From: Streptococcus cristatus
GTDB taxonomy: Bacteria > Bacillota > Bacilli > Lactobacillales > Streptococcaceae
Assembly (NCBI RefSeq): GCF_003943815.1
Contig: NZ_RJNA01000004.1
Span: forward strand, 1-62,823
Direction of reading: 5' to 3'
Length of the DNA: 62,823 nt
Numbering within the stretch: position 1 is the first letter of the stretch; the number at the start of each line of letters is the position of its first letter. Position numbers and translations under genes: made by a program. Below the pieces are notes generated by a model. It had not been told where the DNA came from. It saw nothing but the letters and a program-made list of their open reading frames with translations, and ran no database searches. Shown here in pieces: positions 1 through 8,835 of this stretch.

Positions 1-627
1 TCCTAAAATCCCCGAATAAAAAATGCTGAAAATATTACCAACTAAATACTTTCCTAATCTTAAACTATAAAATTTGTGCCATTCTGAAAATGGTTTCCTT
101 TTCCGCCGAAAATGTTTGTTCATCAGAATTGTATTATTTAACTCAATATGATTGAAACTTTCACGTGGAATTATAGGTAAGTAAATACCGAAATCTTTTG
201 GAAGATTTTCTTTAAAGAAATCATCTGCTGTAGTAGGAGCAACAAAATACATATCATCATTTAACAGTATAAAGTTCTCACTTAACTCTTCGATTCTATG
301 TAAATTCAATTCAATCACATTAGAATTATAAGTCGGAAGATATTCCAGAGGTATATAATCACTATGTTTTACAATTTTTAATTTTGGATTCTTTGTATTC
401 AACCATTCTGGTACATGCCCGTAAGTTATAAAGAAAATTCGGTTAATCCAACCTGCATAGCGTTCAACTGCCCGAAACCAGTACTTGAAATTCTCTGATG
501 GTCTGTAACGATTTGCATTATTTGATTCTGGCCATTGAGCACCAGATTCGTATAACCTCTTTTCTTGTAACCATTCAGGGTCTGTACCATCAACCCAAGT
601 AATCACAAGATCTATTTTATTATTCAT
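1..627 (-). CDS. Stealth-family sugar-phosphate transferase (partial)
   Basis: The first 209 codons of a gene that runs off the left edge. The start is the ATG at 627, within MNNKIDLVITWVDGTDPEW. The early ITWVDGTDP and later LLNDDMYF segments are the conserved CR1 and CR2 motifs of Stealth proteins. These are hexose-1-phosphate transferases of polysaccharide synthesis; WefC of oral streptococci is one, and transfers GalNAc-1-phosphate. The protein should act at the cytoplasmic face and put a phosphodiester into the repeat unit. It is the last gene visible in the polysaccharide operon, 17 bp beyond the stop of the preceding transferase, and is AT-rich like its neighbours. Donor sugar and true length cannot be seen. 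Confidence 0.85.
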   Translation of the reverse strand, partial: MNNKIDLVITWVDGTDPEWLQEKRLYESGAQWPESNNANRYRPSENFKYWFRAVERYAGWINRIFFITYGHVPEWLNTKNPKLKIVKHSDYIPLEYLPTYNSNVIELNLHRIEELSENFILLNDDMYFVAPTTADDFFKENLPKDFGIYLPIIPRESFNHIELNNTILMNKHFRRKRKPFSEWHKFYSLRLGKYLVGNIFSIFYSGILG

Positions 628-644
628 ATGTTTCTCCAAAGAAT

Positions 645-1685
645 TTATTCAATTATCTTATTTACTGCAGATTTTAAATAATATCCTTCTTTAAGCTTTT
701 TCATAATGTTTTTAGCATTAGTGACTAGTTGCAGATATTCATCCTGACTGAGTTTTTCCAGTCTTTCAGATAATTCAAATAGACTATTAACTGCTAAACC
801 AACTCCATTTTTTTCAACAAAGTTTGCTTCTGCTGAATCTTTCCATACAATAACAGGCAATCCCGAAGAAAGATACAAAGATAACTTATGAGGATTATTA
901 TATCTTAAATAATTTCCTGTCACTCCATCGCAAGTATCTAAACTTTCTCCATCCCATACTAATCCAAATCCACCATTTAAATGATTAGGAACTTCTTCTG
1001 GAGCAAAAGCACCTAAATAAGAAACATTAGAAACATCTTCTGTAGGATGATATCCAATCCCCATCAATTGAAAACGAATCCTAGGAACCTTATCCAACTG
1101 ATACAAATATGGACTCTTATCAGGTGATAGATTCCCAGCTACTGTAACTGTTTTTGAATATTCAATTGATGATGATACGCTCTTATCATTTAAATAATCA
1201 AATATTTCTAAAACAACTAGTCTCTTTTCATCTACTCCATACTTAACAAACCAATCTTTCATTTCTTCATTATGAACAATGATTGAATCAGCAAAAGATA
1301 GCATTTCATCAAACTCTTTCTGATAAAATGGATCATCATAAATTCCTCTGATCAATTCAACATCATGAACCAATGAAATTATTTTCACTTGTTTTTCCTT
1401 CAATTTTAAAAGACTTGGAGTTCTACCAAAGTGATTTCTGCGATAGGGATGTTGTAATAATAAAACATCTCCTTCAGACAATTTATTTAAAACCTTATTC
1501 CACTGTTTATAAAAAGAAAGTTGTCTTATTATTTTAGAAACAGGTGATTTATCCTCAGGCTTATGGCGTACAATTTCTATTTTTTCGAATCCTATTTCCT
1601 CCAAAATATTAACACAATCATTAGTGGCTTTACTACCAGCGTGCATGTGTGTCCCATACGATTCAACAATCTGATACTTTTTCAT
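645..1685 (-). CDS. Gtf3 / galactofuranosyltransferase-like glycosyltransferase
   Basis: A 346-aa protein with no signal peptide or membrane segments. Its two-lobed layout and the C-terminal stretch around residues 280-300 (LSSGLPVIVWKDSAEANFV) resemble Gtf3-type glucosyltransferases and the beta-1,6-galactofuranosyltransferases (WefE-like) of streptococcal receptor polysaccharides. It should add one sugar to the lipid-linked repeat. An AGGAGA ribosome-binding site lies 5 bases before the ATG, and the gene overlaps the preceding GT4 gene by 23 bp, so the two are probably translationally coupled. The family call is moderately firm. The sugar (galactofuranose or glucose) is not determined, and no glf gene is visible in the window to support galactofuranose. 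Confidence 0.65.
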   Translation of the reverse strand: MKKYQIVESYGTHMHAGSKATNDCVNILEEIGFEKIEIVRHKPEDKSPVSKIIRQLSFYKQWNKVLNKLSEGDVLLLQHPYRRNHFGRTPSLLKLKEKQVKIISLVHDVELIRGIYDDPFYQKEFDEMLSFADSIIVHNEEMKDWFVKYGVDEKRLVVLEIFDYLNDKSVSSSIEYSKTVTVAGNLSPDKSPYLYQLDKVPRIRFQLMGIGYHPTEDVSNVSYLGAFAPEEVPNHLNGGFGLVWDGESLDTCDGVTGNYLRYNNPHKLSLYLSSGLPVIVWKDSAEANFVEKNGVGLAVNSLFELSERLEKLSQDEYLQLVTNAKNIMKKLKEGYYLKSAVNKIIE

Positions 1686-2808
1686 TCATTTCTCCTAAGA
1701 GTATATTCTGTAAGGTTAATATTTGAGTTTCAATTTCAAATCCTTTTAATTTAAACATCTTCTCAATCTCAGACTCAGTGGCTCTAGGTTTTTCCAATAA
1801 CTCAAGTATAGCTTTTGCCCAAACAGTAATCGAGGCATCTAGAGATAGGTAACGGATTGAATCTAATATTTTCAATTCTGTCGTAACTGCATCACTCACC
1901 AAAACCGGCAATCCATTCGCTTGAGCTTCTACAGCAGATAGAGGTAACCCCTCAAATATTGAAGGCAAAACAAATAAATCTAAGGAGCTTAACCATCTCT
2001 TCATATCCTTCTGACTTCCTGCCAACAAAACTTCATCTTCAATTCCATAAGATTTTATCTTTTCTTTGATTAAATCTACGGTTGAATTTGCACCTGCAAC
2101 TTTACCAATAATTACTAAGCGAAGATTAGGATTTTTCTTGTAAGCTTCATAAAAAACATCTATTAAGAATGGTTGGTTTTTTTGGATATCTAGTCGGCCG
2201 ACATTCCCAATAACTCTACAATCATTCCATCCTAACTCTGTTCTAAGATCAAGTCTATCCTTTTCTGAAAATGAAAAGTTATCTACTTCAATAGCATTTT
2301 GTATAATTTGCGCACCTGATCGGATTTTATCGATGAACATATAATCCGCAGCTATCCCTGAACAGGCAAAAAAATGAGTAGCTATTTGAGGCAATTTCAA
2401 ACGATTCAGATTGTGTAAAATTTGTCTTACTTTATTCCCCTTGAACATTGAACTATGACTATGGATGATTCGAGTTTTTATACCATATTTTTTTGCATAT
2501 TTTAACAGATCGAGATTGGGAATTGCCATCGCATTATACCAAATCGCATCATATTTTTTTCCTTCCGTAGCAAAAAATTCTCTTAATTCTCTCATATATT
2601 TAAGAGGATTTTTTCCTTTACGAGGTAAATAATACACTCTTGATCCTTTTGAAATAATCTCGTCTTCAAATACAATCGGTTCTCTAGTTCTTTTAATAAA
2701 ATCGACTTGAAACTTAGATGGATCAAGATGACGATAATAGTTCATTATAAATGTTTCAGTACCAGCAAGAACAGGAGACATTCCTGTCATTAAAATTTTA
2801 TAGACCAT
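1663..2808 (-). CDS. GT4 family glycosyltransferase
   Basis: A 381-aa GT-B fold transferase. The N-terminal acceptor lobe opens with a glycine-containing loop and TETFIMNYYRHLD. The C-terminal half carries the GT4 nucleotide-sugar binding region: VIGNVGRLDIQKNQPFLID near residue 205, then PSIFEGLPLSAVEAQANGLP near 295, with the E-x7-E retaining signature. It should add one sugar of the polysaccharide repeat at the cytoplasmic membrane face. Its start overlaps the stop of the preceding GT14 gene by one base and its end overlaps the next transferase, so it is inside the operon. Donor and linkage cannot be read from the sequence. Confidence 0.85.
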   Translation of the reverse strand: MVYKILMTGMSPVLAGTETFIMNYYRHLDPSKFQVDFIKRTREPIVFEDEIISKGSRVYYLPRKGKNPLKYMRELREFFATEGKKYDAIWYNAMAIPNLDLLKYAKKYGIKTRIIHSHSSMFKGNKVRQILHNLNRLKLPQIATHFFACSGIAADYMFIDKIRSGAQIIQNAIEVDNFSFSEKDRLDLRTELGWNDCRVIGNVGRLDIQKNQPFLIDVFYEAYKKNPNLRLVIIGKVAGANSTVDLIKEKIKSYGIEDEVLLAGSQKDMKRWLSSLDLFVLPSIFEGLPLSAVEAQANGLPVLVSDAVTTELKILDSIRYLSLDASITVWAKAILELLEKPRATESEIEKMFKLKGFEIETQILTLQNILLGEMNEKVSDC

Positions 2809-3746
2809 TACATCTCCTTTGTTAACTCAATAACCAGTTTCTTCGTTTGCGGATATTTCTCAATATCAAATTTTCTTGAAAATAGGTATCCCTTTTGTGC
2901 AGCATCTCTCAATTCATGTAAATCTTTTTCACTATCAGTCCATGTATATGGTTTTCCATCCCACCAATTAATATAGCGTAAGTTACCTTGAAACTCTTCT
3001 TTATAGCCATGGTTAATTGATGAATCGAACACACTATAGTCTGTTCGTTCTTTATTTAAAATCATTGGTAAAAACACTTCGTCATTGAGAAAAGATTTCC
3101 TAAACATCTTCTCAATATCTGCTTCTCTATCTATCAATAATTGCACAATATCGCTTGGTAATGAGACCCACTGACTGGCTTTCATAGGACTAACATTAAA
3201 TAATTTATACCGATCAACTCTGAGTAGTTTTTGAATCCATACCTCTAAATTACGATAAATCTTGAATGCAAGCTTACCTATGGCACCAGGTAAAGTGCGA
3301 TAGGTAAAACTCTCAAAAAAGTGATAATATTTAAATCTATTTATATCCTCACCGTTCTCCTCTATATTCATAAAAGTAAGGAAGGAATAATTTGGATAAT
3401 CATCAAAGAAATTATGGATTCTCTGTTGAGAACTCAATGGTAAGTCTACACCACTTATTAAATGATAAAAATAATAAGATTCTCTCCTAGACGCTGCTTT
3501 AAATAAAAGCATTTCAGCTTCAATTTGTGAATATCCACCCCAACTAACTGCAACTCTTTCTGTAAAATAAACATTTGATAGATTGGCACTAGATTCAATA
3601 AAACTCTTATGAGAGTCATTAAAATTTGATTTTTTATCAACATGAATAAAAATATCGTTATTTTGATGATCCAATAAAGAAACTAAAAATGCTAGTTGTT
3701 TAAATTGACTGTGTGCTAGTATTAGATATGCGTGCTTATGCACCAT
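2808..3746 (-). CDS. GT14 core-2/I-branching type glycosyltransferase
   Basis: A 312-aa protein with features of the core-2/I-branching family (GT14): the N-terminal YLILAHSQFKQLAFLVSLLD, the IFIHVDKKSN segment near residue 33, and YFYHLISGVDLPL near residue 92. The best-known members are eukaryotic beta-1,6-N-acetylglucosaminyltransferases, and bacterial homologues occur in capsule clusters. It should add a sugar to the repeat unit, possibly as a branch. It overlaps the previous gene: its ATG lies in the last codons of the GT2 gene, with AAGGAT nine bases upstream. The exact activity is unknown. Confidence 0.75.
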   Translation of the reverse strand: MVHKHAYLILAHSQFKQLAFLVSLLDHQNNDIFIHVDKKSNFNDSHKSFIESSANLSNVYFTERVAVSWGGYSQIEAEMLLFKAASRRESYYFYHLISGVDLPLSSQQRIHNFFDDYPNYSFLTFMNIEENGEDINRFKYYHFFESFTYRTLPGAIGKLAFKIYRNLEVWIQKLLRVDRYKLFNVSPMKASQWVSLPSDIVQLLIDREADIEKMFRKSFLNDEVFLPMILNKERTDYSVFDSSINHGYKEEFQGNLRYINWWDGKPYTWTDSEKDLHELRDAAQKGYLFSRKFDIEKYPQTKKLVIELTKEM

Positions 3747-4728
3747 AATTTTTTATCCTTATCATAGTATTTATTGCATTTGCAAATAAGTTGTACGAAG
3801 TTGTAAAAAGTATGATCAGTATTTTTCTACTAACAGGAATGGCCTGTCTTAGTAAAATTTTCTTATTTTTCTTCAATTCGTCTATCATAGACTTTATTTG
3901 AACTTTATGTACTATACGAATATTTTTATAATCTAAAGAAAGAGCTATTTCTGTTAAAAGAGCTAGGTCTGCTCTATAACGATTAATTTGAGCCCATTCT
4001 TTATACCTATCATTATTACTTGCTTTAGCATACTGGCATACTAAATCCCAACCCTTTAAAACATCAAAATGTTTAGACGTGAATTTAGCTGTCAAACCTG
4101 AGTTATTGATAAAATAATTGTATACAATTTTATCAGTAACAACTATTGTTTGAGAATTTAAAATGTATCGGAACGTTGTCGGAACATCTTCTGCAAAGAA
4201 ACCTAAGGGAAATTCAATTCCTTCGACAACTTTTCTTCTATACAATTTATTCCAAACGTAATATTCAATAGTCTGACTTTCAATCTTAAAATATCGTTTT
4301 GCGTATTCTTCTTGTGTTAATAATTCTGAAGTATGGAAACTTTTTTGATGATTCACAACATCTGAAGTCCTATATACCCCACCAACAACCATATCTGCAT
4401 TTTGTTTTATAGCTTGTTCCAACAAAAATTCGACGGCATCCAATTCTAGCCAATCATCCGAATCTACAAACATGACAAAATCACCTGATATATATTTCAA
4501 GCCAGTATTTCGCGCCTCAGACAACCCTGCATTCTTTTGGTGGATAACCTTTGCTCTAATTTCCTTGCTAACAAACTTTTTACAAATTTCCCCTGATCCA
4601 TCAGTCGAGCCATCATTGACCAAAATAATTTCTATATTTTTATATGTTTGATTCTTTACAGATTCTAGGCAACGTTCTAAATATGATTCAACATTATAAA
4701 CTGGAATAACCAAACTAACAGTTGGCAT
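3736..4728 (-). CDS. GT2 family glycosyltransferase
   Basis: A 330-aa GT-A transferase. The N-terminus MPTVSLVIPVYNVESYLERC and EIILVNDGSTDGS form the nucleotide-sugar pocket. VMFVDSDDW near residue 90 contains the metal-binding DxD. Residues after about 250 are basic and hydrophobic, consistent with membrane association. It is an inverting enzyme by family and should extend the lipid-linked polysaccharide repeat in the cytoplasm. AGGAG sits 11 bases before the ATG, and the gene follows the Wzy gene by 16 bp. Many oral streptococcal rps and pneumococcal cps loci carry such a gene; the sugar added is not predictable. Confidence 0.88.
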   Translation of the reverse strand: MPTVSLVIPVYNVESYLERCLESVKNQTYKNIEIILVNDGSTDGSGEICKKFVSKEIRAKVIHQKNAGLSEARNTGLKYISGDFVMFVDSDDWLELDAVEFLLEQAIKQNADMVVGGVYRTSDVVNHQKSFHTSELLTQEEYAKRYFKIESQTIEYYVWNKLYRRKVVEGIEFPLGFFAEDVPTTFRYILNSQTIVVTDKIVYNYFINNSGLTAKFTSKHFDVLKGWDLVCQYAKASNNDRYKEWAQINRYRADLALLTEIALSLDYKNIRIVHKVQIKSMIDELKKNKKILLRQAIPVSRKILIILFTTSYNLFANAINTMIRIKNYGA

Positions 4729-4744
4729 AAGAGTTATTTCTCCT

Positions 4745-5932
4745 TTACATTATTATCTCACTTTCTGAGTATCTATATTTTCTATAGATTAACGAACCGA
4801 TTAAAATCCAAAAAATATTATAATAGATATTCAATATCAAATCGTCAATCAAAGCATGGAAACTCAGGGAAATTAGAATAATACTTAAGACAATTTGTCC
4901 CTTTTTCAAAAGCTTTACTAAAGTTGCAGTCAGTAAAGTTAAAATAATAATTAAAGCTATCAGCCCAAAATGTTGAAGAATCTGAATATATAGATTATCT
5001 ACATATAAATATGCATCCGTACTACGCTCTCCTTGCATACTCAAACCATTCCCGACCCAAGCAATTCTCTGCCCAAGCATCCCATAACCATATAAACTTA
5101 ACGAACGATTTGATAAATAAATACGCCCCCCTAGGAATTGATTTGCTTGATGGAAGAAATGATTTAAGAAAGCATTTGAGGTACTTAAGTAATTTTTTGA
5201 AATCCAATAACTTAAATAGGCATTAACAAAATAGGTAAGCGTGAAAAGCTTTAATAAAAGACTAATTTTCTCAATAACAGTCGGGATTAGCTTCATGGCT
5301 AAATTAGCTAATAGTAACAAACAAGAACTTATAAAAGCCAGTCGTGAATCAGTTTCTAAATATAGGTACATTGAAACTAAAAATAATATGAGAAGACGCT
5401 GATACGACACTGTTTCTTGCTTTAAAAAAAAAGATATGGCTATGATATTCAGCATAATTGTCGATGGAAATAGCGAATATCTAAAGCCAAGATAGTGCCG
5501 AACTCTAGTTGCTGAAAACTCGATGTAATCAGGAATTAAACCTAGCTTACTACTCAATATCACAAGGAACAACATAGCAATACTAATGATAAAAGCTACT
5601 TTGACTACTTTTGAAAAAGGGATATCCCTCAAGCTATATATCAGAGATAACCCTAAGACCATAAACGAAGTATAGCTCGTTACACTCCCTATGATAAAGT
5701 AGAGCGTAGCTCCCCCTAGCAAACCCAATAGAGACTCAAAGCTATTACTCCCAGATATAAATTCTTTCAAGAGCATTAACAAAATTATCAAAAAGATCGC
5801 AACATTATATAGCATAGGGGATATAAACTGAGCGTAAAGACTTACATTCAATAGCGAAAATAAGAGGAATATAGCTAATGCTACTAGTCCTAAAATTTCC
5901 GGCAGTGAATACCTTTTGATAGTGATTTTCAT
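4745..5932 (-). CDS. wzy: Wzy-type polysaccharide repeat polymerase
   Basis: A 395-aa, very hydrophobic protein with about ten predicted membrane segments and a longer extracytoplasmic stretch around residues 235-305 that includes WISKNYLSTSNAFLNHFFHQ. This layout, low similarity to anything easily named, and a position between the initiating transferase and the glycosyltransferases are typical of Wzy O-antigen/capsule polymerases, which join lipid-linked repeat units on the outer membrane face. GGAGG precedes the ATG by four bases. Wzx flippases are the main alternative, but they are longer (about 470 aa) with 12-14 segments. No Wzx is visible here, so one should lie beyond the left edge. 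Confidence 0.75.
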   Translation of the reverse strand: MKITIKRYSLPEILGLVALAIFLLFSLLNVSLYAQFISPMLYNVAIFLIILLMLLKEFISGSNSFESLLGLLGGATLYFIIGSVTSYTSFMVLGLSLIYSLRDIPFSKVVKVAFIISIAMLFLVILSSKLGLIPDYIEFSATRVRHYLGFRYSLFPSTIMLNIIAISFFLKQETVSYQRLLILFLVSMYLYLETDSRLAFISSCLLLLANLAMKLIPTVIEKISLLLKLFTLTYFVNAYLSYWISKNYLSTSNAFLNHFFHQANQFLGGRIYLSNRSLSLYGYGMLGQRIAWVGNGLSMQGERSTDAYLYVDNLYIQILQHFGLIALIIILTLLTATLVKLLKKGQIVLSIILISLSFHALIDDLILNIYYNIFWILIGSLIYRKYRYSESEIIM

Positions 5933-5940
5933 ATTCCCTC

Positions 5941-6732
5941 CTAGAAACTCTGTCCATACTTCTTTCCGAAAAATTTAGCCATTAAGAAAGATTTCCCTTT
6001 TTCAAACAAATCTATCTTCTCCATATACATAAATGGCACTTCTTCAGGCGTTATTCCTTTTTTATCTAACCAAACATTAAACAACAGCTCACTAACGCGC
6101 CCAAATAAGCGTGACTCAAATGGGGTATAATTCGTTAAGTCCATCTGTTCGTACATAGTATCTAGAATTAAGAAAAGCCACGGTAAATAATCGTCTAATA
6201 GTTCTTTTTTCATAATAAACATATTAAACATATAACCGCTTCTCTGTTTCATAACTTTATCGAATGAGGAAAGATATTCTGGACTCTTTTTCTCAATAAT
6301 TTTCCTAGCAAGATCCAGATGTTCTCCGTTAAGAGTATGGTCATAATGAGAATAAAGAGTTTCAATATAATACTTTCGTTTCTTTGGAACTATTATATCG
6401 GATTTCTCTAATAATGTTTCAATGTTAGAACGAGACAAAATGACATCATCCATATTTATATTTTCATTATATGCTTGAGATTTATTTGTAAAGTAACGAC
6501 GATAATGGACTAAACCTAAGTAATCGTAATCAAGATTCTTCCATGCCCAATAAAGTCCCGTCAACTCACAATAAAATGGGTTTAGAGAGGATATATTATC
6601 GCCGGTATTATCACCTATAAAACCAATATCTGGTTTACCCTCGCTCCCAACATGGATTGGAAAGTATAGACTACCGTCTTGAGGCATTTTAACCTCTTTA
6701 TGTGTTGCCACAATGATTTTTACATCTATCAC
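5941..6732 (-). CDS. DUF4422 family protein, probable glycosyltransferase
   Basis: A 263-aa soluble protein of the DUF4422 family, recognised by KIIVATHKE at the start, then CELTGLYWAWKNL and YLGLVHYRRYF near residues 70-90. Members lie in streptococcal polysaccharide loci and are assumed to be glycosyltransferases. An in-frame ATG exists at 6747 inside the end of wchA with no good ribosome-binding site. The GTG at 6732, nine bases after GGAG, gives the usual family N-terminus and is preferred. It may add the second sugar, because it directly follows the initiating transferase; that is inference. From here to the left edge the DNA is noticeably more AT-rich. Confidence 0.75.
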   Translation of the reverse strand: MIDVKIIVATHKEVKMPQDGSLYFPIHVGSEGKPDIGFIGDNTGDNISSLNPFYCELTGLYWAWKNLDYDYLGLVHYRRYFTNKSQAYNENINMDDVILSRSNIETLLEKSDIIVPKKRKYYIETLYSHYDHTLNGEHLDLARKIIEKKSPEYLSSFDKVMKQRSGYMFNMFIMKKELLDDYLPWLFLILDTMYEQMDLTNYTPFESRLFGRVSELLFNVWLDKKGITPEEVPFMYMEKIDLFEKGKSFLMAKFFGKKYGQSF

Positions 6733-6733
6733 T

Positions 6734-8110
6734 CTATTTCGCTCCATCTTTCATTAATACAACTTTAACAGTCTTTAGTAAAATTTTAATATCTGACCAG
6801 ATAGTCCAATCATCAATATAGGACACATCTAGCTTTACAACATCATCAAAATTCGTGATTTCACTGCGGCCACTGACTTGCCAGAGGCCTGTGATACCTG
6901 GTTTGAAACTCAAACGTTTTTTCTGTTCAGGCGTGTATTTCTCATACTCATCCACAGTAGGAGGACGCGTACCGACCAGACTCATATCGCCTTTGAGGAC
7001 ATTCCAAAACTGAGGCAGCTCATCCAGACTTGTCTTGCGGATAAAATGTCCAATCGGCGTGATACGAGGATCATTATCGACCTTAAACATACCATCTGAC
7101 ATCGTATTTTGCGCCATCAGCTCTTTTTTGCGCTCTTCCGCATCCACAGCCATAGAGCGGAATTTATAAAATTTAAAGATACGACCATTCTTTCCAACTC
7201 GATCTTGAGAGAAAATAGCTGGACCACCATCTTTTTTGATCTGAGGCACTAGGAAAATAGCGGCTATCCCACAAAGCAGTAAGCCAAATAGGGCACCAAC
7301 AATGTCCAGAAGTCGTTTCAAAAGGACATGGTAGTAACTATAGAAGCGGGTCGAAAATGTCACGATATTAAAACCAGCCACATTGCGAATGCGCTTCTCT
7401 CCATTGGTTGGGAAATCTAGGGCATTGATATTAACATTGACATCGATTCCCATATGCTCAAACTGAGAAATCAAATCTTCCAAGCGATAGAGGTCACTAG
7501 GTAGGTTGATAAAAACCTCATCCACTACCGACCGGGTTGCGTACTCAATCATATCTTTTTCCAGCACCACATCAAAAACAGAGCTTGTAAAAGAAGGATC
7601 ATCCACTACTGTTACTGCCACTATCTGACCAGCAAAGTCTTGTGCTTTTTCAATTTGAGCAAAAAATTTTCCTACCCTAGCGCTTGTAGTAATGACAAAA
7701 ACTTTCGTACTGTTCTTTGATCTAGCATGAATAGAAGAATAGTAGTTTTTGAACAAAATATTGGCCGCATAAACTAATAGACCATTTAGTAAGATGAAAT
7801 AAATCAGCCCCCGGCGCGAGATAGAAAAATGTTCCTCCATAATAAAGGAAGCAAAAGTGACAAAGAGGGCATAGAAAGCACTGTATTTTAAAGTTTGGAT
7901 GAACTCTATAAAGTAACCTCTACGGAAAAAATGATGAAAATAATTACTAATATAAAAAGCAAGAATATGAAGCAAAGAGAGAATAAAGACACTTGTCCTT
8001 GTCAAGTCAGAATTAGAAATAAAGCTTACTAAAACAGCTGCTAGCATAGACACTAGCAGTTCCAATACAGCTACTCCTAACTCTTGGATTTCCCTTTGCT
8101 TTCTAAACAT
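6734..8110 (-). CDS. wchA: Undecaprenyl-phosphate sugar-1-phosphate transferase (initiating)
   Basis: A 458-aa membrane enzyme. Residues 1-130 hold four or five membrane segments, the middle is a Rossmann-like region, and the last 190 residues are the bacterial sugar transferase domain, with KFYKFRSM, DELPQFWNVLKGDMSLVGTR and PGITGLWQVSGRS. It transfers a sugar-1-phosphate, most likely glucose-1-phosphate as in pneumococcal WchA/CpsE, to undecaprenyl phosphate and so starts the repeat unit. The order wzg-wzh-wzd-wze-wchA is that of streptococcal capsule and receptor-polysaccharide loci. A galactose-specific WbaP-type activity cannot be excluded by eye. Confidence 0.88.
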   Translation of the reverse strand: MFRKQREIQELGVAVLELLVSMLAAVLVSFISNSDLTRTSVFILSLLHILAFYISNYFHHFFRRGYFIEFIQTLKYSAFYALFVTFASFIMEEHFSISRRGLIYFILLNGLLVYAANILFKNYYSSIHARSKNSTKVFVITTSARVGKFFAQIEKAQDFAGQIVAVTVVDDPSFTSSVFDVVLEKDMIEYATRSVVDEVFINLPSDLYRLEDLISQFEHMGIDVNVNINALDFPTNGEKRIRNVAGFNIVTFSTRFYSYYHVLLKRLLDIVGALFGLLLCGIAAIFLVPQIKKDGGPAIFSQDRVGKNGRIFKFYKFRSMAVDAEERKKELMAQNTMSDGMFKVDNDPRITPIGHFIRKTSLDELPQFWNVLKGDMSLVGTRPPTVDEYEKYTPEQKKRLSFKPGITGLWQVSGRSEITNFDDVVKLDVSYIDDWTIWSDIKILLKTVKVVLMKDGAK

Positions 8111-8113
8111 ACA

Positions 8114-8827
8114 TTACTTCTCGCTTTTCTTTTCTTCTCTCAAACGATCTCCATAGTTTCCGTAGGAACCATAGAAACCGTATTTATCTGCTTCGACATT
8201 ATATTTATTTAAGATTACACCAAGGAAAGGAGTAGAGGACTGCTCCAGCTGGGTCTTAGACTTTTGAACCATTTTCCGTTTCACTACATTACTAGCAACG
8301 ACTAACATGCTTGCATCACAAAACTTGGAAATAAGAGTCGCATCTATGACCATACCGATAGGAGGAGTATCCACAATAATATAATCATAATGGCGACGGA
8401 GAACATCCATCATTACCTCAAACTTTTCGCTCTGCACAAGTGCCGTTGGATTTGGTGAAGCTTGCCCTGAAGTGATAACAAAGAGATTTTCCTCATCCGT
8501 TTCACACAAGCCTTGCGATAAGTCTGTATTTCCAGACAAGTACTCTGTTAGACCTGTGATTTTCTCACTACTCCTAAAAACACCACCAAGCATCTTAGAA
8601 TTTCGAATATCCGCATCAATCAAAAGAGTCTTGTAACCCGCATTAGCAAAGGTCAGGGCCAGATTCGTTGATGTTGTCGTCTTTCCCTCTCCCGGGAAGG
8701 TAGAACTCACAGCAATCACCTTGATGTTCTCGCCACTAAGTTGGATATTGGTTCGAAGAGCATTGTAATACTCCTCTACCCTCGAAATAGAAAGTTTTTT
8801 CTTTTTTGCTAACTCTAGTATTGGCAT
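8114..8827 (-). CDS. wze: Capsule regulatory tyrosine autokinase Wze (CpsD-like)
   Basis: A 237-aa cytoplasmic BY-kinase. STFPGEGKTT near residue 45 is the Walker A motif, LLIDADIRNSKML near 73 is Walker A', and YIIVDTPPIG near 149 is Walker B. The C-terminus has a tyrosine cluster, YGFYGSYGNYGD, the site of autophosphorylation in this family. It works with the membrane adaptor Wzd, encoded just upstream with an 8-bp gap, to control polymer length and attachment, and is dephosphorylated by Wzh. AGGAGA precedes the ATG. The length matches pneumococcal CpsD. Confidence 0.93.
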   Translation of the reverse strand: MPILELAKKKKLSISRVEEYYNALRTNIQLSGENIKVIAVSSTFPGEGKTTTSTNLALTFANAGYKTLLIDADIRNSKMLGGVFRSSEKITGLTEYLSGNTDLSQGLCETDEENLFVITSGQASPNPTALVQSEKFEVMMDVLRRHYDYIIVDTPPIGMVIDATLISKFCDASMLVVASNVVKRKMVQKSKTQLEQSSTPFLGVILNKYNVEADKYGFYGSYGNYGDRLREEKKSEK

Positions 8828-8835
8828 TGTATCTC

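Noticed and set aside
8602..8609. TTCGAATA matching the cin-box consensus
   Set aside because: It lies within wze on the strand opposite to the gene, with no frame downstream that could use it.
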